Notes under the pieces: model-generated
What the model was told of the DNA's origin: nothing
Seen by the model: the letters and a program-made list of their open reading frames with translations, nothing else
Databases searched by the model: none
Shown here: piece after piece, positions 59,216-64,000 of the stretch
Layout: each line of letters starts with the position of its first letter
Numbering within the stretch: position 1 is the first letter of the stretch
Made by a program: the position numbers and the translations under genes
From: JAJZQZ01 sp963790415
Lineage (GTDB): Bacteria > Actinomycetota > Thermoleophilia > RBG-16-64-13
Assembly (NCBI GenBank): GCA_963790415.1
Contig: CAWBOK010000003.1
Span: forward strand, 248,001 to 312,000
Length of the DNA stretch: 64,000 bases
Direction of reading: 5' to 3'

Positions 59216-61957
59216 TCACTCGGCGGTCGGCGTCATCGGAGCCGAGGTCGAAGACGACCGCCCATCATCGTCCGTCGCAACCACGTACACCTTGTAGGCC
59301 ACCGCCGCCAACGGGGCTCCCGCGCTGTCGTTCTGGATGGAATCGCCGCCTATCCACGGGACCGAATCATCCGTGACGGTTGCAACCGGCGTGTGCGCCC
59401 CCGGCGGCGAGACTTTGAGGACGGTCGCCGCGGGCAGGATGTAGACACGGTGAGTGAGCACGTCGGGAGAAGTGGACTCAGTCCACCAGACGCGGAAGTC
59501 CCGGCCGTCGACGCCGGCGAACGTGGCATCTGGGTCGTTCGCGTCAACCCCCGTCGGCGCCGCCGGCGCCTCGGCAGGCCACACCGCCGCTGAGGAGGCC
59601 GTGCGATTTCCGGCGAGATCCTCCGCCACCACGTACACGTGATAGACGAGAGCGGCACTGAACGGCGCGCCCGCGCTGTCACCGGTCAACGAACTCGTGC
59701 CGGTCCACGTGGCCACGCTGTTGTTGAGGATGGTCTCCACCGGCGTCTGGCCCGAGCCGTAGACGTCGAGCCCCGTCGCAGCAGGCAGGATGTAGATGAG
59801 TTGCTTCACCGTCTCCGCGGAGATGGACGGCGTCCAGTTGACCGTGAAGTCCCGTCCGTCGATGCCCGGCTGCACGTCGTCGTTGTCGACCGCGGTCACG
59901 GCGGTCGGCGCCGCTGGAGGCGTGGTGTCGATGACAAAGGCCCCGCTCACCACCACCGTCTGACGTAGCATGGCATCCGTCGCCGTGACGCGGATCTTGG
60001 CCGCGGGCACGTCGGCCGCGGGCACATTCCACGTGAAGCTGCCGTCATTGGCGGTGGCCGTCGCGAGTACCGTGGGCCACGTGTCTCCATTTGTGGGCGA
60101 GTACTCGATCTTGATCGGGTCGATGCCGAAGTAGGTGTCGGTCGCGGTCCAGGTGATGATGTACGGCGCGTCCCCCCGCAGCTTGGCGCCGGTGAATGGC
60201 GCGGTGACGGCCACGATCGGCGGGGCCGAGTCGATCACCACCTCCTGCGTGTCCAGGGCACTCTCGTTACCGGCGAGATCGAAGGATTGCACGGCGAAGA
60301 CGTAGTGTCCGTCGGCCAGGTCGGTGGCACCCCAATCGGCGAGGGCGCTCGCCTCGTGGCTGGTGGATAGCAGGGTGAAGTCGGCCGCGGTCCAGTTCGC
60401 CGGGAGCGCGGGAAGTGCGCCCTTCAGCTTGTAGCGGAAGTCGATCCGGTCCACGCCGCTGGTTACCGCGCCAACCGTAGCCGGGTCGTCTTTGGCCTCC
60501 GCCGCGAACAGAGGCGCCCCACTCTCGGTGAAGAAGACGTCGCCGGGCGCCGCCGGGGCCGGGGCCTTCAATTCGACTGTCGACGGCTTGAGGTCCACGA
60601 TCACGTCGATCGGTCCGACCACGGTGACGTTGCCCGCCGCGTCGGTGACGCGCACCCGGAACTCGTACGCTCCGTCGGACAGACTGAGGTCGCCCCAAAC
60701 GGCCTTGTACTCCATCCCCACCGCCGTCGTGTCGGTGGAGATCGTGGCGTAGTCACCCCCGGACCCAGACTGCCGGTACTCGAATACGACGGAAAAGATC
60801 CCGGCCCCCTCGTCGCTGGCGTCGATGGTGAAGGTGGGCGTGCGCGAGGGCACCCCAGCACCGTCCGTCGGAGCGGTGATGTCCCCGACAGGCCCGCTCA
60901 CGTCGAGCAGATACGCGACCGCGGCCGAGGCGGAAGAGATGAGACCGGTGTCGTCCTTGACCTTCGTGGTGAAACTGTGCGGGCCTTCAACCAGAGCAGG
61001 GGTGCGCACCGAGAAATGGCCGTCGGCATCGGCGGTGCCTTGGGCGATCTCGGTCGTGGAGCCCCCGAACGTGTCGTAGACGGCCACTCGGCCTTCGGAG
61101 ATGGTGAGGCCGGTCACATACGGCCGCGTGTTGTTCGAGGGACCGACCGGCAGCGTATCCACGTCGGTCGGCGCCGTAGGCGGCGTGGTCACCTCTGTGG
61201 CGACATCGACTGTACGCAGGACGAGGGCCACCGCCTGTGCCCGGGACAGGAAAGCCCCGGGCGTGAGCATCCCGTTACTTCCCAAGGTCACCTGCCGGTA
61301 GACAAGGTAGGCGGTCGCCGGCCGGTGGACGGCCGCGATCTGACCCTCATCGGCATAACCCGCGAGATAGAACTGCCCCTCGGCGGCGAACCAGCCCACC
61401 AGGGTGGGGTAGATGGTGAAGTCTCCCTGGATGCCCCCGCGGGCCGCCTTCTCGACGCCGGCGAGGTACTTTCCCAGGATCGAGTTGGCCTGTTGGCGCA
61501 TGATCTTGTTGTCCGGGCGATAGGTCCCATCAGGGTACCCGCCGATCATCTCAGCGGCGCGGCCGCCTTCGATGAACGTGTAGAACGTGTGGGCGGGAGG
61601 GACGTCGGAGTACGAGGGGATCGCCGGGTTCGCGGTGTCCACGCCCAGCCCGGTGACCGCCATCTTGGCGAACTGACCCCGAGTCACATCGGCATAGGGA
61701 CGGAATGTGCCGTCGGGAAAGCCGTCGGCGACGGTGGCAGCCTCTGCGGCAGTGACGTGATAGTCGCTCACCCACTGTGCGTTAGAGATATCGGACCACA
61801 GTTCCGCCGCCTGAGCCTGGCCCGCCGTCACCGCGAGGACCACGACGGCAAGGATCACCATGCCGAGGAATCGTGCGGAGCGGGGGAATCGAGTCGAGTG
61901 TTGTCTGGAGCGAGCGGTAGCGGATGCGCGAGGGTCTCTGGTCCGGATCGCCGCCAT
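59216..61957 (-). CDS. large SLH-domain surface protein with multiple Ig/fibronectin-like domains
   Basis: The protein has 913 residues from ATG 61957 with GGGAGGAG four bases before. A signal peptide ends near AGQAQA (about 50). SLH domains follow: VADGFPDGTFRPYADVTRGQFAKMAVTGL and GGYPDGTYRPDNKIMRQQANSIL, plus a degenerate third one to about 230. The rest is a row of beta-sandwich domains (VSGPVGDITAPTDGAGVPSR, AGIFSVVFEYRQS, PPIVAVTAPFTGAKL, APTAVTAVDNDDVQPGIDGRDFTVNW and a near copy, APTGVDANDPDATFAGVDGRDFRVWW). It is a wall-anchored adhesin or S-layer-associated protein. Its SLH is at the N terminus, opposite to the CAP protein. Confidence 0.88.
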   Translation of the reverse strand: MAAIRTRDPRASATARSRQHSTRFPRSARFLGMVILAVVVLAVTAGQAQAAELWSDISNAQWVSDYHVTAAEAATVADGFPDGTFRPYADVTRGQFAKMAVTGLGVDTANPAIPSYSDVPPAHTFYTFIEGGRAAEMIGGYPDGTYRPDNKIMRQQANSILGKYLAGVEKAARGGIQGDFTIYPTLVGWFAAEGQFYLAGYADEGQIAAVHRPATAYLVYRQVTLGSNGMLTPGAFLSRAQAVALVLRTVDVATEVTTPPTAPTDVDTLPVGPSNNTRPYVTGLTISEGRVAVYDTFGGSTTEIAQGTADADGHFSVRTPALVEGPHSFTTKVKDDTGLISSASAAVAYLLDVSGPVGDITAPTDGAGVPSRTPTFTIDASDEGAGIFSVVFEYRQSGSGGDYATISTDTTAVGMEYKAVWGDLSLSDGAYEFRVRVTDAAGNVTVVGPIDVIVDLKPSTVELKAPAPAAPGDVFFTESGAPLFAAEAKDDPATVGAVTSGVDRIDFRYKLKGALPALPANWTAADFTLLSTSHEASALADWGATDLADGHYVFAVQSFDLAGNESALDTQEVVIDSAPPIVAVTAPFTGAKLRGDAPYIITWTATDTYFGIDPIKIEYSPTNGDTWPTVLATATANDGSFTWNVPAADVPAAKIRVTATDAMLRQTVVVSGAFVIDTTPPAAPTAVTAVDNDDVQPGIDGRDFTVNWTPSISAETVKQLIYILPAATGLDVYGSGQTPVETILNNSVATWTGTSSLTGDSAGAPFSAALVYHVYVVAEDLAGNRTASSAAVWPAEAPAAPTGVDANDPDATFAGVDGRDFRVWWTESTSPDVLTHRVYILPAATVLKVSPPGAHTPVATVTDDSVPWIGGDSIQNDSAGAPLAAVAYKVYVVATDDDGRSSSTSAPMTPTAE

Positions 61958-62098
61958 TAGTCTCCTCCCCAGTGACAAAGGCTCCGGCGCGCCAGGCGCC
62001 TTTCAGCGATGGCCAGTCTACCACGCCTGTGGCCGCCCACCCACAGGTGCCCGGAAGCGACGGTCTTCCGCGCCTTGCGTTCCCCCAGGGGTACCAAG

Positions 62099-62130
62099 CG
62101 GAAGGGGCCCGCCGAAGCGGGCCCCTTCCG
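62099..62130 (-). terminator. terminator of the S-layer-like gene
   Basis: A 14-base stem: CGGAAGGGGCCCGC, loop CGAA (TTCG on the - strand), GCGGGCCCCTTCCG, 66 bases after the stop at 62196. The TTCG loop is very stable. A T run is not obvious. Confidence 0.7.
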
Positions 62131-62195
62131 TTCCAACCGGTACGAGTCCGGCTAGCCGATATCCGGGGCTAATCGCCCCATATCCGGTCTAGCGG

Positions 62196-64000
62196 CTACG
62201 GCGCGACAACCGCCGTGTAGGCCACGTCGTACATGTAGTTGGGTTGGTTGTCCGTATTGCTCGTGGCCACGAACTTGACGTACACGCCCTCGTTGAGCAC
62301 GAAGGTGTGCGTCGGGCTCGTGCCGATCGCGATGGCGACACCAGTGTAGTCCTGGCTGCCGATCAACACGTTGTTGAGGCGGACCTCGGCCTTTTTACTC
62401 ACCAGAGGCATGATGCCACCGAGGGAGTTCTGACCGATTACGCCGTTCCCGAACACCGGGAGTGCCGCAGCAAGGTTCACGTTCGCCTGAGCCGCGGGGA
62501 TGTCGAGGTTACCTCCAGCACCCGCAGTGTCGTACAGCACCCAGTCGATGATCGACCTGGCCGACTGAACACCGGAGATCGGCTCGGTAACCCGGAACCG
62601 CTGCACGCCCCAGTCACCCTGCACCTGAGTCCAGGAGTAGGTGGCTTTGCCGTCAATGCCGGTCGTGATAGCACCGACAACGTTCGGCTGGTTCGTCAGC
62701 ACGCCTTCGAGCATATCCGAGGAGATGTCAAGCGTGACGTTCGGCATCACGAATCCGAACTGGTCGAGAACGGTGGCCACGATCGACTGAGTTTCCAGGC
62801 CGGCGATGGTAACAGCGCTGGTCGGAGACAGAGTGATGGTGGTTACCTCGGGAGCTTCCCAGACCTTGTGGACCTGGTATTCCCACATCGGGGCCTTGTC
62901 GGTAACCAGGCCGTCAGCCGGAGCGTAGACCAGGACCTTGACGATCGACTTGTAGTGTTCGCCCGGGTAGTTCTCGAGCATCTCGGCCAGCTGCAGGTCT
63001 ACGTGCGAACCGGTCAGCAGGTTCGGGTAGACGTCGCCGTAGGTGGCCGGCTGCGCGGAACCATTCCCATCTTCCCACGTGAGGACCGGACGGAAGTAGC
63101 CGTCACGCGTCCAAGTCTTGGCGCCGTCGGTCAGGAGACCGGCGTAGTAGTCGGTACCGATGTCGTCTTCGCCGACCCACTTGCCGTAGTCATCGGACCC
63201 CATGCCGCGCCCAAGGGCGAGGCCGTAGTCCTCGAAGTACGGGCCGTCTTTCGGCGGGATGTCGGTGAAGTAGTGCTCCCAGTTCCAGGAGTAGTCGGTA
63301 TCCGTGAGATCGTCCCACCAGAAGAAGCCCTGGCCGAAGTCGGTGTTCTTCGTACCGTCGTACCACGGGGCACCCGGCGCGATGTAGCTGGCGCCGAGCC
63401 ACTGGTTGAAGTAGAACGCGTCCGTGCCACCGTCGCCGACGATGGGCGCGTACGGATCGTCTTCAGGCATGGGCTCGTCACTGTCCGGCCGCGTGCCGTT
63501 GGTGTCGTAGTCCATGTCGGTGGTGTCGTCGTAGTTCAGGGTGTCCGCGTCTTCAAAGAACGCGTAGGGCAGGTAGGTCCCCACGGTGCCTTGATGCGGG
63601 CCGAACCAGTTGCCCGGATCTTCGAGGAGGTAAACCACCTCGTAGTCGGGGAGCTCGTTGCCCATCGAGTCATAGACGTGCGTCTCGATGTGGGCCGAGG
63701 CTGGGGCGTAGCCTGTTTCCGGATTCGAGTACGGGTTTGTTCCCGGGAGGCTGAACCAATCCGGATTCTGCGCGTCGAAGTTCGGATCGAGGACAACGGC
63801 CGGATTGACGACCGCGTCGAGGACCTCGGTGGACTTGCCGTCCTGCCAGTTCGCCACTTCTTCGCCGTCGATGGAGACGACGATCTTGGTAGCGGTGTCG
63901 GCGACCCAGATCTTCTTCGCGTACGCCTTGATCAGCTCACCCATGTTGTGGGGGTTGCCTGCCCAGTCGACCGTCGCGGAGACGGTCTGCGGGCCCTTTT
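62196..64000 (-). CDS. probable S-layer/large surface protein, C-terminal part (5' end outside window)
   Basis: About 600 residues are seen and the frame stays open to base 64000. The sequence is very rich in Asp, Tyr, Trp, Gly and Asn (DYYAGLLTDGAKTW, FGQGFFWWDDLTDTDYSWNW), without visible cysteines, as in secreted crystalline layer proteins. A Big-1-like Ig domain occurs late: TITLSPTSAVTIAGLETQSI to GVQRFRVTEPISG. The chain ends in a beta-type domain, YVKFVATSNTDNQPNYM. It lies just upstream of the SLH protein and the CAP-SLH protein on the same strand. The name is inferred, since no SLH domain is in the visible part. Confidence 0.65.
   Translation of the reverse strand, partial: KGPQTVSATVDWAGNPHNMGELIKAYAKKIWVADTATKIVVSIDGEEVANWQDGKSTEVLDAVVNPAVVLDPNFDAQNPDWFSLPGTNPYSNPETGYAPASAHIETHVYDSMGNELPDYEVVYLLEDPGNWFGPHQGTVGTYLPYAFFEDADTLNYDDTTDMDYDTNGTRPDSDEPMPEDDPYAPIVGDGGTDAFYFNQWLGASYIAPGAPWYDGTKNTDFGQGFFWWDDLTDTDYSWNWEHYFTDIPPKDGPYFEDYGLALGRGMGSDDYGKWVGEDDIGTDYYAGLLTDGAKTWTRDGYFRPVLTWEDGNGSAQPATYGDVYPNLLTGSHVDLQLAEMLENYPGEHYKSIVKVLVYAPADGLVTDKAPMWEYQVHKVWEAPEVTTITLSPTSAVTIAGLETQSIVATVLDQFGFVMPNVTLDISSDMLEGVLTNQPNVVGAITTGIDGKATYSWTQVQGDWGVQRFRVTEPISGVQSARSIIDWVLYDTAGAGGNLDIPAAQANVNLAAALPVFGNGVIGQNSLGGIMPLVSKKAEVRLNNVLIGSQDYTGVAIAIGTSPTHTFVLNEGVYVKFVATSNTDNQPNYMYDVAYTAVVAP

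Noticed and set aside
1..64000. tRNA, rRNA or replication origin
   Set aside because: No T-loop GGTTCGA-type signature in a cloverleaf context, no rRNA-like block and no DnaA-box cluster was noticed by eye; a covariance search would be needed to be sure.

Overview
The window looks like the chromosome of an anaerobic, high-GC bacterium with an S-layer, most plausibly a deep-branching uncultured actinobacterium; this is an inference from gene content. The signs are two ferredoxin-coupled 2-oxoacid oxidoreductases, an aldehyde:ferredoxin oxidoreductase, anaerobic cobalt-early corrin synthesis, bacterial Ku, SLH-domain surface proteins with Thr/Pro linkers, and strong GTG/ATG start-stop overlaps. 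No rRNA, tRNA, CRISPR array or complete transposase was seen.

Region 1 (1-13.4 kb) is catabolic. A + strand operon entering from the left encodes a 2-oxoacid:ferredoxin oxidoreductase (alpha, beta, gamma fused to ferredoxin) and a CaiB-type CoA-transferase. It meets head-on a - strand operon with a VOC protein, a second oxidoreductase (gamma, alpha, beta, ferredoxin), another CaiB-type CoA-transferase, a GSA-aminomutase-like aminotransferase and a beta-keto acid cleavage enzyme. That operon shares an AT-rich control region with a divergent + operon for a tungsten/molybdenum aldehyde oxidoreductase, a MoaD/ThiS-like protein and a GntR regulator. Together they suggest ferredoxin-reducing oxidation of an amino or keto acid through CoA esters; the substrate is unknown.

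Region 2 (13.4-30.8 kb) is mixed. It holds a secreted zinc phospholipase C-like protein, cobS with a probable cbiR, Ku, a YefM/YoeB-type toxin-antitoxin pair, a junction of two gene remnants, a peptide-type ABC operon leading into an AprAB-like flavoprotein/ferredoxin pair, a second GntR regulator, a HIT protein, small membrane proteins, a MITE-like inverted-repeat element and small toxin-antitoxin-like genes, one decayed.

Region 3 (30.8-49.1 kb) is a - strand cobalamin operon of about 16 genes. A promoter and a clear cobalamin riboswitch precede cobU, cbiP/cobQ, cbiB, cobD, cbiA, a cbiX-cbiC fusion, a cbiM-cbiN-cbiQ fusion, cbiO, cbiD, a cbiE-cbiT fusion, cobI, cobM, cbiG, cobJ, cobK and an archaeal-type cobT. 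In three of them (cbiA, cbiG, cobT) the reading frame is broken by single-base shifts.

Region 4 (49.1-64 kb) has an amidohydrolase, small conserved proteins, DUF554 and DUF1015 proteins, VapBC, a YmdB-type phosphodiesterase and a cell-surface block: a membrane-anchored propeller-like protein, an NlpC/P60 hydrolase, a CAP-Ig-SLH protein, a large SLH protein and the C-terminal part of a probable S-layer protein. About a dozen single-base frame breaks lie between 30.8 and 58.1 kb in otherwise well-conserved genes. Assembly or sequencing indels are therefore as likely as true decay.
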